NCBI GenBank assembly: GCA_025766275.1
Contig: JAFKAC010000025.1
Span: 620,001-684,000 of the forward strand
Direction: 5' to 3'
Length of the DNA stretch: 64,000 nt
Origin: Lactarius indigo
Lineage: Eukaryota; Basidiomycota; Agaricomycetes; Russulales; Russulaceae
Under the pieces are notes generated by a model. It was not told the origin of the DNA. It worked only from the letters and a program-made list of their open reading frames with translations, and ran no database searches. Both the position numbers and the translations under genes were made by a program. Shown here piece after piece: positions 36,840 to 49,305 of the stretch (positions are counted from its first letter, which is position 1; the number at the start of each line of letters is the position of its first letter).

Positions 36840-38146
36840 CCTGTACGCTTTCACAGACAGACGAAATGAGAGTGCGGTTCGCGACAGATAGTATAATGTA
36901 GAAACCGTAGACCATTGCAATAAAAAGGCAAGGTCATCATCACGGCTGCATGGAAACTCACTCAAGCTGTCGCCCCCAGCTTGTCAGTCCATACAGCCCA
37001 GATAAATCAGAATTCACATTCCCCTCAACCCCAAGTCGTGTCGAAACGTACAGCATGCCACGGCCATCAAGGGTGAAACTGGAGATTTTCGGCGTCGGGG
37101 AGTCGACTCAAGACCTTGGAGTGTAAGACGGGTTTCGAGGATTTAAGCCTATCTCCTGAAGCTAAGTAGTCGAGAGTCGAGAGGCCACAGTTGGAAATAG
37201 ACTTGAGGGGGCTGGTTAATCTCACGAATCAGTCTCACGATGGGAGAGCCTTGGGTAGAGTAGTCGAAGAGGGGTGTTTGCAGCGATTGGGTATTCACTC
37301 ACCATGTGCAGTCTACGTTCAATCTGTGATCAACGCAAAACCTCTGGCGCAAAAGTCTTCAGTGTGCGAGCTTTGCAGCCAAGGTCTTTGAGCTTCGGTG
37401 TTTTGGCAGTTATTGTCCGTTTTAGGCGGTAATCGTGAGAACAAAACTCCACAAATAGGTCCTGAATCTGGCGCGTGAGAAGGTCAACGGTCACGGTTAG
37501 TAGACCCTGCACTCACGATGAGTTTCCTTTCGGTAGGCACCAGTTCCCGTCGGTTGACCTTAGTTGCTATTGGGGTCCTTTTCCCAGTATGGAAGTGTGT
37601 GCCCTCAATGGCCTCAACATTGAACCTCGGTCTCTGCATTACTCCGAGACCTCTGAGTAAAGCCACGATCTAACTCTCCCGCTCTCACCACTTTCCCTTG
37701 GCGTCCCACGACTATGAGAGCCTCGTTCTGACTGATCCCCGAATGCCTTCAGGGCCGGAATTCGCTGGGTCACGTTGCCACATATGTCTCACTACCTTCG
37801 TGTCAGTAACTTCCCCAAGAGTCATCGACAGGCATTTCACTCAGCTCTGTACTGATTTGTCCCAAGACTCTGGACGTTTTTTGTTCCTGGAACCTTTAAG
37901 CGTACTTATCCGTACGTAGTACGTCGCCGGAGCGTGCACCTCCATGCGTGCGCTCAACATCAATATGACGTTTTCCGCGTGGCACCCCCTTGCTGTTCTC
38001 GCGGGTTCATTTCTATCACATCATATGCTAGCCCGTAACTGAGATTATGCGGTTTATAATAAGTGCATTGTTCGACACTCTAGTCTTCAGCTGCAAGTCT
38101 ATCTCGCAGGTCTTCTATCGTCTCTTGTCGTGTGCATTAATCAGCA
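36840..38146 (+). repeat. 5' module B before fungalysin copy 4
   Basis: About 1.3 kb that recurs at 41514-42777 before copy 5. It starts at CCTGTACGCTTTCACAGACA and ends at the ATG. It includes the conserved tRNA-like block (about 37618-37682) and a TATAAT box at 38055-38060. Confidence 0.88.
38055..38060 (+). promoter_or_regulatory. TATA-like box, fungalysin copy 4
   Basis: TATAAT 92 bp before the ATG; the other copies have TATAAA or TATATAA at this place. Confidence 0.55.
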
Positions 38147-40560
38147 ATGGCCTCGTTCTCTAAGCTCCTCTCCTCTGTTCTGATTGCACTTCTTTATGCC
38201 TCCACTACGAGTGCAAACCCGTGGCCTTCGACTTCGAAGCATGCCACTCATCGTACGCGCACCTTTGGCGCCGATGGCAGCCTCAAGCTTGAGACCTTCC
38301 ACCCTGAGTCAACTTTCGAGGTGTGCTTTACCTCTTTATATATCGTGTTCTGTTTGTTAATATGTAGGGAAGGGGTTCGGCGTTGAGGGATTGGATCACC
38401 CCCTCGCACGTCGTGCTGGCGACTTCGACATCAAGGCCGCCTCGGTGTCGTTCCTTGCGTCTAAGTTAGGCATCCAACAAAACGACATTCATTTCCGCAC
38501 GAGTGCGAAGGCAGAAGTCGCACAGCACGCCTTCCTCAAGCAGCAGATTGTTTGTCGAACCCTTCCTTTTTCCTAGTCGTGACGACTTAGATGAACTCGG
38601 GGCAGAATGGTGTACCTGTCGCCAACGCGGTTGCTAACATCGCATTCAGCGATGACGGCAAGGTCTTGTCATTCGGCTCGTCTTTCGTCAAGCCCAGTAA
38701 GTCTGCCCGAATATTTTGACTACCACGAGCGGTTGTTGATCAAGTTGATTTTTATTAAGCTGGCTCTGCGGACCAAACACCTACTGTATCGCTCAGCGAC
38801 GCGATCGCTACAGCAGAGAAGGCACTGGATGGGACCCACAATGGACACCCCGCGACGCTTGAGTTCCTTATACAGCCAGATGGGTCTGCTGTTCTCACCC
38901 ACGTTATACAAATACAAAACGAGCGTGCGGGGACATGGGTCCAGGCGTTTGTTGACGCGCATGCGAACAAGGTGGTCTCTGTGACCGACTTCGTCGCGAA
39001 AGCCTCAGTCAGTTCGTAGTAGTCGCTGGGCTCTTCTCATGCTGACGGTTTTCGTTCCTTATTTATGCAGTACCTCGTTCTCCCATTCAATGAGGAGATC
39101 CTCACTCAGGGCTTCCAGACCCTCACCGACCCCCAGGACCTGACTGCGTCTTCCCTCGGCTGGCACAATGACGGGACAACATCAACGACTACGACTGCGT
39201 GAGTACCCACAATTATCACCGGGGTTCCCGTACCCTAACATTTCTGTAGCGGCAACAACGTCTTCGCGGCTAAAGGCAGCACCGCTACGTCGCAGAGCTC
39301 TGCTACTCTCAACTTCATCTACACCCAGAATGCTACCCAGGATCCGACCGTCGCAGTAAACGTTGCGGCGGCAGTTGTGAACGCATTCTACATCGTCAAC
39401 ACGGTCCACGACGTTACATACAGATATGGCTTCACGGAGTCGACGTTCAACTTCCAGACGAATAACTTTGGAAAGGGTGGAGTAGGCAACGATCGTGTCA
39501 CAGTGAGCGTACAAGACCCCGCTGGTACCGACAATGCCGACTTCGCAACTCCCCCCGAGTACGTCCATCATTTTTTGAACCAGTCTATGGGCGTTTCTGA
39601 CGCAAAGCAGTGGCCAGTCTGGACACATGCGGATGTTCCTGTGGGACTTCACCAGCGTAAATCTTCTACATTTGGTCTCTGACCGCACGGGTTGCTGAAT
39701 CATTCCTTAGCCCGGACGTGACGGTGCCCTCGAAAATGACATCGTGATCCACGAGAACACGCATGGCGTCACGAACCGAATGACTGGTGGCGGAACTGGA
39801 AGCTGCTTGCAAATGACCGAGGCTGGTGGGATGGGTGAGGGTTGGTCTGACACCATGGCCGAGTGAGTACTCGCTTCACTCCACGCACGCACCTTCTAAG
39901 CTCTGGTGTAAAGCTGGGCGTCGCAAGGTGCCACGACGGTCGATTTCGTATTGGGCCAATACGTCACCAACAATCCTGCTGGAATCCGCAGCCACCCGTA
40001 CTCGACTTCTGCGTGAGTGTTTACAATGACTGTTCGCTAGGACCTGACCGCTCAGCCTACCGACTCCAAAACAGCACGACTAACCCACTCCGCTACTCGA
40101 GCTTGAAGACTCTCCATGAGGTTCACGGTAAGTCCCCCCTCTTTCTTCCGGTTATCGCCTGATCGTCTAATACGCGGGAAGCTATCGGCGAGGTCTGGGC
40201 CAACATGCTCCATAACGTGTATGCCTCTCTCGTCTCTGCTCACGGGTGGTCTGCGACCGCGCGCACCAACCCGGGTGGCACTGAGGGCAACATCGTTTTC
40301 CTGCACCTCTTCCTCGACGCTCTGCTTCTCCAGCCGTGCAACCCTACATGTAAGCCTTTCTCCTTTCGGCCATATCCTTCCGTATTGACGCTGATGGGAA
40401 ATGGATAGTCCTCACGGCTCGCAATGCATGGATCCAAGCGGATGCAAACCGGTTTGCGGGGGCGAACAAGTGCTTGTTGTGGAATGCATTCGCAAGCAGA
40501 GGCCTGGGTGTGAACGCTGCGAACCACAAGGACGACTCTACAGTCCCTGCAGGCTGCTAA
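38147..40560 (+). CDS. MEP: M36 fungalysin metalloprotease, copy 4 (intact)
   Basis: Twelve exons: 38147-38320, 38373-38549, 38606-38696, 38760-39007, 39071-39198, 39250-39558, 39611-39656, 39711-39862, 39914-40012, 40075-40127, 40182-40349 and 40409-40560. They total 1797 nt, 598 aa, with all phases consistent. A signal peptide (about residues 1-23, hydrophobic core [10 protein letters not shown]) is followed by a propeptide of about 170 residues, then the catalytic domain. The zinc site is H405-E-N-T-H409 with third ligand E434 in GEGWSD, the fungalysin arrangement. The variable residue in HExxH is Asn here. Fungalysins are secreted, self-processed endoproteases that digest extracellular protein. 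Length is typical for the family (about 600). It is intact, unlike copies 1-3. Confidence 0.92.
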
Positions 40561-41513
40561 ACATCCGTTACCAAAAAGAGGAGTGGAGGTGAAGGGCAGG
40601 CGTATGGTGCTGCGGAAACGGAAATATGTATTGTCACTGGGTTGACTGTGTATTCTGAAATTTGTGCAAAAATCGTTATCACGGAGTTTCGTCTTTCGAT
40701 CAAATGTCCTCCCTTGTGAGTCGCGATAGCATGAGAAATGAGTATGGGAATCGATTGGGGCGCTTTCATGAACAATGAGGGTGTCTCGTAGTACTCGGCA
40801 CTTTCTTCTTTCTTTCAATATTAGAGGGTGAGAACGACTCGAATGGGCCGCAAGGTGCAAAAGGCCTCCGAGCTTCAAGCTGGACCTCTGGGAATTAGTG
40901 AAAACGGTCTGCCGTAGGCCCTCACTGTATGTAGGAAATAGGCAGACGATCTGGAGCTGAGCTCAAGCCTGAGACACGAAGACACGTGCGAGGTGAATAG
41001 AATTGGGTGAAACCCGGGCCCGGCCCTAGGATGCGGGAGCACAAATGGAACACTGGAAAGAATTTATCCACTCAGAAATTCCACGCATTGTAAGGACGCT
41101 GACAAGTCCAAGTGAGTTTGAAGGCGGGGAGGATCTACCTCCAAAGAAAGGACGAGAGGAATCAGTGAATCCGACCTCCGAGTACCCGCGTTTGGACCTG
41201 ACTTCCGTGATAAGTACATGTACACTTAGGAGGAGAGGTGCGAGTCGAGCGCCTCTCTTTCCCAACAGAGAGTAAGAGTCATGTTTAAGTACAAATCAGG
41301 CTTATACTTAAGGAAAAGTTGCATAAGAGGTGAACTGAGATAAAAGAACACGGACAAAGCGACGCATGGCCGAGGCGATCGAAAATATGAAAACGAACGG
41401 TTTCGGGCTCAGTCTGGAGGACAGCCCTACAGCGCGCATGAAGAATGACCGATATTCACCAGGACTACCTACTAGGCATAAGGTCAAGTGCGAGTTCAAT
41501 GCTAGTATTAGGG
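40561..41513. repeat. spacer module A (copy after fungalysin 4)
   Basis: Second copy of 23247-24180. It stops abruptly at about 41513, where module B begins. Confidence 0.85.
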
Positions 41514-42777
41514 CCTGTACGCTTTCACAGACAGATGAAATGAGAGTGCGGTTCGCGACAGATAGTATAATGTAGAAACCGTAGACCATTGCAATAAAAA
41601 GGTAAGGTCGTCATCACGGCTGCATGGAAACTCACTCAAGCTGTCGCCCCCAGTTTGTCAGTCCATACAGCCCAAGAAAATCAGAATTCACATTCCCCTC
41701 AATCCCAAGTCATGTCGAAACGTACAGCATGCAATAGCCATCAAGGGTGAATCTGAAGAATTTCGGCGTCGGGGAGTCAACTCAAGACCTTGGAGTCTAA
41801 GACGGGTTTCGGGGATTTAAGCTTATCTCCAGAAGCTAAGTAGTCGAGAGTCGAGAGGCCACAGTTGGAAATAGACTTGAGGAGGGGCAAGAGGAGGGGA
41901 CTGGTTTAGTTGGGCCATATTATATGCAGGATAATCTCACAATGGGAGAGCCTTGGGTGGAGGAGTCGAAGAGGAGTGTTTACAGCGATCGGGTATTCAC
42001 TTACCATGTGCAGTCTACGTTCAATCTGTGATCAACGCAAAACCTCTGGCGCAAAAGCCTTTAGTGTGCGAGCTTTGCAGCCAAGGTCTTTGAGCTTCCG
42101 AGTCGCCGTTTTAGGCGGTAATCGTGAGAAGAAAACTCCAGAAATAGGTCCTGAATCTGGCGCGTGAGAAGGTCAATGGTCACGGTTAGTAGACCCTGCA
42201 CTCACGATGAGTTTCCTTTCGGTAGGCACCAGTTCCGGTCGGTTGACCTTGATTGCTATTGGGGTTCTTTTCCCGGTATGGAAGTGTGTGCCCTTAGCAT
42301 TGAACCTCGGTCTCTGCATTACTCCGAGACCTCAGAGTGAAACCACGACCTAACCCTCCCGCTCTCACCACTTTCCCTTGGCGTCCCACGACTATGAGAG
42401 CATCGTTCTGACTGATCCCCGAATTCCTTCAGGGCCGGAATTCGCTGGGTCACGTTGCCACATATGTCTCACTACCTTTGTGTCAGTAACTTCCCCAAGA
42501 GTCATCGACAGGCATTTCACTCAGCTCTGTACTGATTTGCCCCAAGACTCTGGACGTTTTTTGTGCACCTCCATGCGTGCACTCAACGTCAATATGATGT
42601 TGTCCGCGTGGAATTCCCCCTTGCTGTTCTCGCGGGTTCATTTCTATCACATCATATGCTAGCCCGTAACTGAAAGTATTGGGTTTATAAAAAGTGCATT
42701 GTTCGACACTCTAGTCTTCAGCTGCAAGTCTATCTCGCAGGTCTTCTATCGTCTCTTGTCGTGTGCATTAATCAGCA
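41514..42777 (+). repeat. 5' module B before fungalysin copy 5
   Basis: Duplicate of 36840-38146 with small indels. It begins exactly at CCTGTACGCTTTCACAGACA, directly after module A, marking a recombination junction. Confidence 0.88.
42686..42691 (+). promoter_or_regulatory. TATA box, fungalysin copy 5
   Basis: TATAAA 92 bp before the ATG. Confidence 0.65.
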
Positions 42778-45202
42778 ATGGCCTCGTTCTCTAAGCTTCT
42801 CACCTCTGTTCTGATTGCACTCCTTTATGCCTCCACTACGAGTGCAAACCCGTGGTATTCGACCTCGAAGCATGCCACTCATCGTACGCGCACCCTTGGT
42901 GCCGATGGCAGCCTCAAGCTTGAGACCTTCCACCCGGAGTCAACTTTCGAGGTGTGCTTTACTTCTTTATATATTGTGTTCTGTCTGTTAATATGCTGAT
43001 CAGGGCTTCGGTGTTGAAGGATTGGATCACCCCCTCACACGTCGTACAGGCAACTTCGACATCAAGGCCGCCTCAGTGTCCTTTCTTGCGTCTAAGTTGG
43101 GTGTTCATCAAAACGACATTCATTTCCGTACTAGTACGAAGACGGAAGTGGCACAGCACGCGTTCCTGAAGCAGCAGATTGTGTGTTGAATCCTTTATGC
43201 TTCGTAATTGTGACGACTTGGGAAACGTGGGGCAGAATGGGGTACCCGTGGCCAACGCGGTTGCAAATGTCGCTTTCAACGATGATGGGAAGGTCTTGTC
43301 GTTCAGCTCTTCTTTCGTCAAGCCTTGTAAGTCTAAGTGAATACTTCGACGACCACGAGGGGTTGTTAACTGAGCCTATTTTCATAAAGCTCGCTCTGCG
43401 GATCAAACACCTACTGTGCCGCTCAGCGATGCGATCGCTACAGCAGAGAAGGCACAGGATGGCACCCACAATGGACACCCCGCGACGCTGGAGTTCCTTA
43501 TACAGCCAGATGGGTCTGCTGTTCTCACCCACGTTATACAAATTCAAAATGAGCATACGGGAACATGGGTGGAGGCGTTTGTTGATGCACACTCGAACAA
43601 GGTGGTCTCTGTGACTGACTTTGTCGCGAAAGCCTCGGTCAGTTCGGAGAAGTGACCACCGGGAGTTTCTCTTCTATTCTAACATTTCTTTTATTTGTTT
43701 ATGCAGTACCGCGTTGTCCCAATCAATCAGGACGACCCGACTCAGGGTTTCCTGACCCTCGTCGACCCCCAAGATTTGATCGCTTCTCCCCTTGCTTGGC
43801 ACAACGATGGGACGACGTCCACGACTGTGACCGCGTGAGTACTCATTTTTATCACCGAGGTTCTAGTACCCTGATATTCCGCTAGCGGCAACAACGCAGC
43901 AGCGGCTAAAGGCACCACTACTGCGCCCCAGTCTTCTCCTGTTCTTAACTTCGTCTACACCTACGATTTTTCCCAGCCTCCGACCGCCCTACCGAACGTC
44001 GCTGCGGCAATCACGAACGCATTCTACGTCGTCAACACGGTCCATGACTTTACGTATAGATATGGCTTCACGGAGGCCGTGTTCAACTTCCAGACGAATA
44101 ACTTCGGAAAGGGTGGAGTAGGCAGCGACCGCGTCAAAGTAAGCGTGCAGGACTCTTCGGGTATCGACGGCTCCGACTTCTCGACTCCCCCCGAGTAAGT
44201 CCGTCACTTTTTGAATTAGCCGATGGGTATTTCTGACACAAAGCAGTGGCCAGTCTGGTATCATGCGGTTGTTCCTGTGGGATTTAACCGTTGTCAGTGC
44301 ACTGTGATTGATCTATGGCCATGCTGAGTGCTGAATTATTCCCCAGCCCGGACGCGATGATGCCATCGAAAATGGCATCGTAATTCATGAGAATACGCAT
44401 GGCATTACCAACCGAATGACCGGCGGCGGAACTGGACGGTGCCTGCAAACGATCGAGGCTGGTGGCATGGGCGAGGGATGGTCTGATGCCTTGGCCGAGT
44501 AAGTCCTCGCCCAGCTCCGCGCACGCACTTTCTAAGTTCTGGTATAAAGCTGGGCCGTGCAAGGCACCACCACCATCGATTACGTATTTGGCCAGTACGT
44601 CTCCAACAACCCTGCTGGGATCCGCAGCCACCCGTACTCGACTTCTGCGTGAGTGTACACGTTGAATGTTTACCAGGACCTGGTCGTTTAGCCTGTCTAC
44701 GCCGAAACAGCACGACGAACCCACTTCGCTATTCGGACTTGAAGACTCTGAATGACGTTAACGGTATGCACCGCCTCTCTTTCTTCCGGATGTCGCCTGT
44801 CTGTCTGATGCACGGGCAGGTATTGGCGAGGTCTGGGCTAACACGCTCCACAACGTGTATGCCGCACTCGTCACTGCTCACGGGTGGTCCGCGACCGCGC
44901 GTACGAATCCGGACGGCACGGAGGGCAACATCGTGTACCTGCACCTCTTCCTTGACGCTCTGCTCCTTCAGCCGTGTAATCCTACATGTAAATCTCCTTT
45001 CTGCCGTACTTTGTGTGTGTCCTGCGTAGATGCTGACGGGGAATGGACAGTCCTCACAGCCCGAAACGCGTGGATTCAAGCGGACGCAAACCGATATGCG
45101 GGCGCGAACAAGTGCCTGTTGTGGAAAGCATTTGCGAGCAGGGGCCTGGGTGTGAATGCAGCGAACCATAACGACGATTCTACAGTCCCTCCGGGTTGCT
45201 AA
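42778..45202 (+). CDS. MEP: M36 fungalysin metalloprotease, copy 5 (intact)
   Basis: Same 12-exon plan as copy 4; the key exons checked (43707-43834 and 43886-44194) have identical lengths and every junction reads through, predicting about 598 aa. A signal peptide ([19 protein letters not shown]) and FTP propeptide precede the catalytic domain with zinc site HENTH and EGWSD. The propeptide and the start of the mature enzyme differ most from copy 4 (for example [17 protein letters not shown]), and QTIEAGG replaces QMTEAGG by the zinc site. One donor is GTCAGT after WDLTV instead of GTAA. Likely role: secreted general endoprotease. Its 5' flank is a duplicate of that of copy 4, so the two may be co-regulated. 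Confidence 0.9.
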
Positions 45203-46556
45203 ACCTTTTTTTTTTGGTACCATGGGAGGTGAGAGGGAGGCGTGTTGCGTTAGAGAAGTATGCTCTCACTCGGTCGACTCTGTATTCTGCTTGTCGTATA
45301 CAATCGTTATCATTACGGGTTTTTGGCGGCTCTCAACCAGATGACCTTAGGACCTCGAGAGCGTGAACATTAGGTATTGGAAGGGAGGTTTTTTTACGAT
45401 TTTGTGCTTCTATGCTGGGTAGCTGTCATCCCTGAATACCTGGGCCGTCCTCAAGTTATCACGGTTCCGTTACTATTGCGGGTTTGCAAACCCCTGCGAG
45501 CTTGAGAGTCGGGATCTGAGTCAGACCAGCGGAGAATAAGGCAGCGCTGGACGATACCAAAGATGCAGCTGCACGGGATTCAGGTGCGTGAGTGGAGTCG
45601 GAACGAAGGTAGATTCTCTGGCAAAAGAATCATAGTGTCTCATCTTACGAAAAATCTTGCGGAACATACGGCCCGGGTGACTTCTTCCGAAATTGGCAAA
45701 TTGACTCGGATATGATCGATCATCCTGGCTTCATCTCGCTCTTATTCTCACTCAGACCCGCTATCACGAACGGTTCCAAAGAAGAATAAAATGCAGCTAA
45801 TTCCAGCAACCCACGAATTTGCCGTAACACCTGTACCTGTCAGTGAGAAAGCGCCACTGGAACCAAGCTGGAGCGGCCTGAGAGTCTGCCAGTATATCAT
45901 AGTAGTAGATTTTGGGACATATGACCCCTATCCCCCCTTAATTGTACAGCCAGAAAATTGGACTTGGCAACTTGCGATGAGTTTTCTTTCAGGTACTGTA
46001 GGCGCTGGTTCGTCGGTTGACCTCGGTTGCTATAGCCTATCGGACTTCTTGACAGCTTAGTGTGGGAGCACTATGATATACTCTTCGCATCGAACCACGA
46101 TCCCTGCATTATTATAAAACCTCGGAAGGGAACTCTAACTGTGCTCTCTTGCTCCCACCGCCCTCGCTTGGCATCCCACGATTATGAGAGCCTCGTGCTG
46201 AACAATCCCTGAACGCCCTCAGGCGGTCCTAAATTCTCTTGGTCACATTGCTATACGTGTCTCTTTAACTTTGTCTTCATAGCTCCTCCAAGAGTCGTCT
46301 GCAGATTTTTACCCCACTTTGTGACTGATTCATCATTTGGGTTTGGCATCTTCGCCATTGACACATGTACCTCTATGTCACCGTATGCGCTCAGTTGTCC
46401 GCGTGGTCCCCGCCCTGCTGTTCTCGCAAGCTCACCGCTATCTGGCCTTATGCTAGTTCGTGACCGAGCGGATGGGGTTTATAAATAATGCATTGTTCGC
46501 CACTCCGATCTTCAGCTGAAAGTCTGTGTCAATATCGTCTCCTGTCTTAATCAGCA
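45203..46556. other. spacer and 5' flank of copy 6
   Basis: About 45203-45350 is related to the 3' flanks of other copies. 45350-46020 has nothing recognised. From about 46080 it resembles the common upstream module, including the GTCCCACGA-TATGAGAG-type block (here CATCCCACGATTATGAGAG near 46170). Confidence 0.5.
46480..46488 (+). promoter_or_regulatory. TATA box, fungalysin copy 6
   Basis: TATAAATAA 77 bp before the ATG. Confidence 0.65.
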
Positions 46557-48948
46557 ATGACATCGTTCTCTAAGCTCCTCTCCTCTGTTCTGATTGCACT
46601 CCTCTATGCCTCCACTACGAATGCAAACCCGTGGCCTTCGACTTCGAAGCATGCCACTCATCGCACGCGTACACTTGGTGCCGACGGCGGCTTCAAGCTT
46701 GAGACCTTCCACCCCGAGTCAACTTTCGAGGTGTGCTTTACCTCTTTATATATCGTGTTCTGTCTGTTAATATGTAGGGCAGGGCTTCGGTGTTGAAGGA
46801 TTGGATCACCCCCTCGCACATCATACTGGCAACTTCGACATCAAGGCCGCCTCAGTGTCCTTTCTTGCGTCTAAGTTGGGTATTCATCAAAGCGACATTC
46901 ATTTCCGTACTAGTGCGAAGGCGGAGGTGGCGCAGCACGCCTTCCTGAAGCAGCAGATTGTCTGTCGGTTCCTTCCGTTTGCGTGACAACTTATAAAATA
47001 TGGGGCAGAATGGGGTACCCGTGGCCAATGCGGTCGCCAATGTCGCTTTCAGCGATGATGGAAAGGTCTTGTCATTCAGCTCTTCTTTCGTCAAGCCTTG
47101 TAAGTCTGCGCGAATATTTCGACTACCACGAAAGGTTGTTGACCAAGTTGATCTTATGAAGCTGGCTCTGTGGACCAAACACCTACTGTATCACTCAGTG
47201 ACGCGATCGCTACAGCAGAGAGGGCACTGGATGGCACGCACAACGGACACCCTGCAACGCTTGAGTTCCTGATACAGCCTGACGGCACCGCTGTTCTCAC
47301 ACATGTTATTCAAATTCAAAATGAGCGCACGGGGACGTGGGTAGAGGCGTTTGTTGATGCACACTCTAACAAGGTGGTCTCTGTGACAGACTTCGTTGCG
47401 AAGTCCTCGGTCAGTTAGGGGGTGGCAGCTGGGACATTCCTTCCTGTCCTAATCGTTCTCTTTCTATTTTCTTTCTTTACGCAGTACCGACTCCCGGGTT
47501 CCATAACTGTCTTCGACCCCCAGGATTTGGCTGCATCTCCCCTCGGCTGGCACAGTGATGGGACGACGAACACGACAGTGACCGCGTGAGTACCCATCTT
47601 TATTACTGGGGGCTCTAGAACCCTGACATTCCGTTAGCGGTAACAACGTCTTCGCGGCTAAAGGCGCCACCGCTACCCCCCAGACCTCTCCTGTTCTGAA
47701 CTTCATCTACGACTATACTTTCGGGGGGTCCCCGACCTCCACGACAAACGTCAACGCGGCAGTTGTGAACGTATTCTACCTCGTCAACACGGTTCACGAC
47801 TTTACATACAGATACGGCTTTACGGAGACCACGTTCAACTTCCAGACGAATAACTTTGGAAATGGTGGAGTAGGCAACGATCGCCTCATGGTGAAAGTGC
47901 AGGACCCTACAGGAATAGACAACGCCGACTTCTCGACTCCCCCCGAGTACGTCCATCGCTTTTCGAATTGATCGATGGGCGCTACTGACACGAAGCAGTG
48001 GCCAGCTTGCACTCATGCGGATGTTCCTGTGGGATTTCACCAGCGTAAGCCCACTACGTTCGACCTCTGCTACGCGAGACTGCTGAATTATTCCCTAGCC
48101 CGCACGTGATGGTGCCATCGAAAGCGATATCGTGATCCATGAGACTACGCATGGCGTCACCAACCGTATGACTGGCGGCGGAACTGGACGGTGCCTGCAA
48201 ACAACCGAGGCTGGTGGTATGGGCGAGGGGTGGTCTGATGCCTTGGCCGAGTAAGTCCTCTATCCGCTCCACGCACGCATTTTCTAAATTTTGGTGTAAA
48301 GCTGGTTCTTCCAAGGCGCCACCACCGTCGATTTCGTATTGGGTCAGTACGTCTCCAACAACCCTGCTGGGATCCGCAGCCACCCGTACTCGACTTCTGC
48401 GTGGGTCTATAAAACAACTGTTCGCTAGGACTTGATCGCTCGGCCTAACGACTCCAAAACAGCGTAACCAACCCGCTTCGCTACTCGAGCTTGAAGACTC
48501 TTACTGAGGTTCATGGTAAGCCCCCTCTCTTTCTTCCGGATATCGCCTGATCATTTAATACATGGGCAGATATCGGCGAGGTCTGGGCTAACATGCTCCA
48601 TAACGTGTATGCCTCGCTCGTCTCTGCTCACGGGTGGTCTGCGACTGCCCGCACGAACCCAGGCGGCACAGAGGGTAACATCGTGTTCTTGCACCTCTTC
48701 CTCGACGCACTGCTCCTCCAGTCGTGCAACCCTACATGTAGGTCATTCTCCTTTCGGCCATGCCTTTCCGCGTGGACGCTGACGGGGAATGGATAGTCGT
48801 CACGGCTCGTAATGCGTGGATCCAAGCAGATGCAAACCGATATGCCGGCGCGAACACGTGCGTGTTATGGAATGCATTTGCGAGCAGAGGCCTGGGTGTG
48901 AATGCTGCGAACCATAACGACGATTCTACAGTTCCCGCGGGCTGCTAG
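46557..48948 (+). CDS. MEP: M36 fungalysin metalloprotease, copy 6 (intact, 589 aa)
   Basis: Twelve exons: 46557-46730, 46783-46959, 47009-47099, 47162-47409, 47485-47585, 47638-47946, 47999-48044, 48099-48250, 48302-48400, 48473-48525, 48570-48737 and 48797-48948. They total 1770 nt, 589 aa. Exon 5 is 27 nt shorter than in copies 4 and 5, an in-frame loss of nine codons at the probable propeptide-mature boundary ([15 protein letters not shown]). The zinc motif is HETTH with EGWSD following; the variable residue is Thr. It has the signal peptide and overall plan of a secreted fungalysin. It is the most diverged intact copy and the last of the array. The changed boundary may alter self-processing. 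Confidence 0.9.
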
Positions 48949-49305
48949 ACTATTTGTATCCACTTTCCGGCACCGTGGGTGGAGAGGGGCAGGCGTGTGG
49001 CTGTATGGAAGCGTGGATTTTTATTTGGTCGACCAGGGTCTGGGAATGGCAGAAGGGACAAAATCACGACGAAACTCCACGGAAATCTATTGTAGAGATA
49101 ATTACCACGAAGGCAAAGATACGGCAACTCTGGGACCTCTCTCTGAATTGTCCGAAATAGAGTCGGATGGTATCACGTACGAAGTCCGGAAGTCATCCGC
49201 CAGAGCCGCGAACCTCAAGCCTAAAAATCATTTTCAATTATACATGTTTGGAATGCATAGGTATACATAGCGCACTAGCTAGTCACAAGCCTGCGGCAAT
49301 CAGAG
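48949..49305. other. convergent 3' flank, copy 6 / MIS12
   Basis: No gene seen; it should contain both 3' UTRs. Confidence 0.5.
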
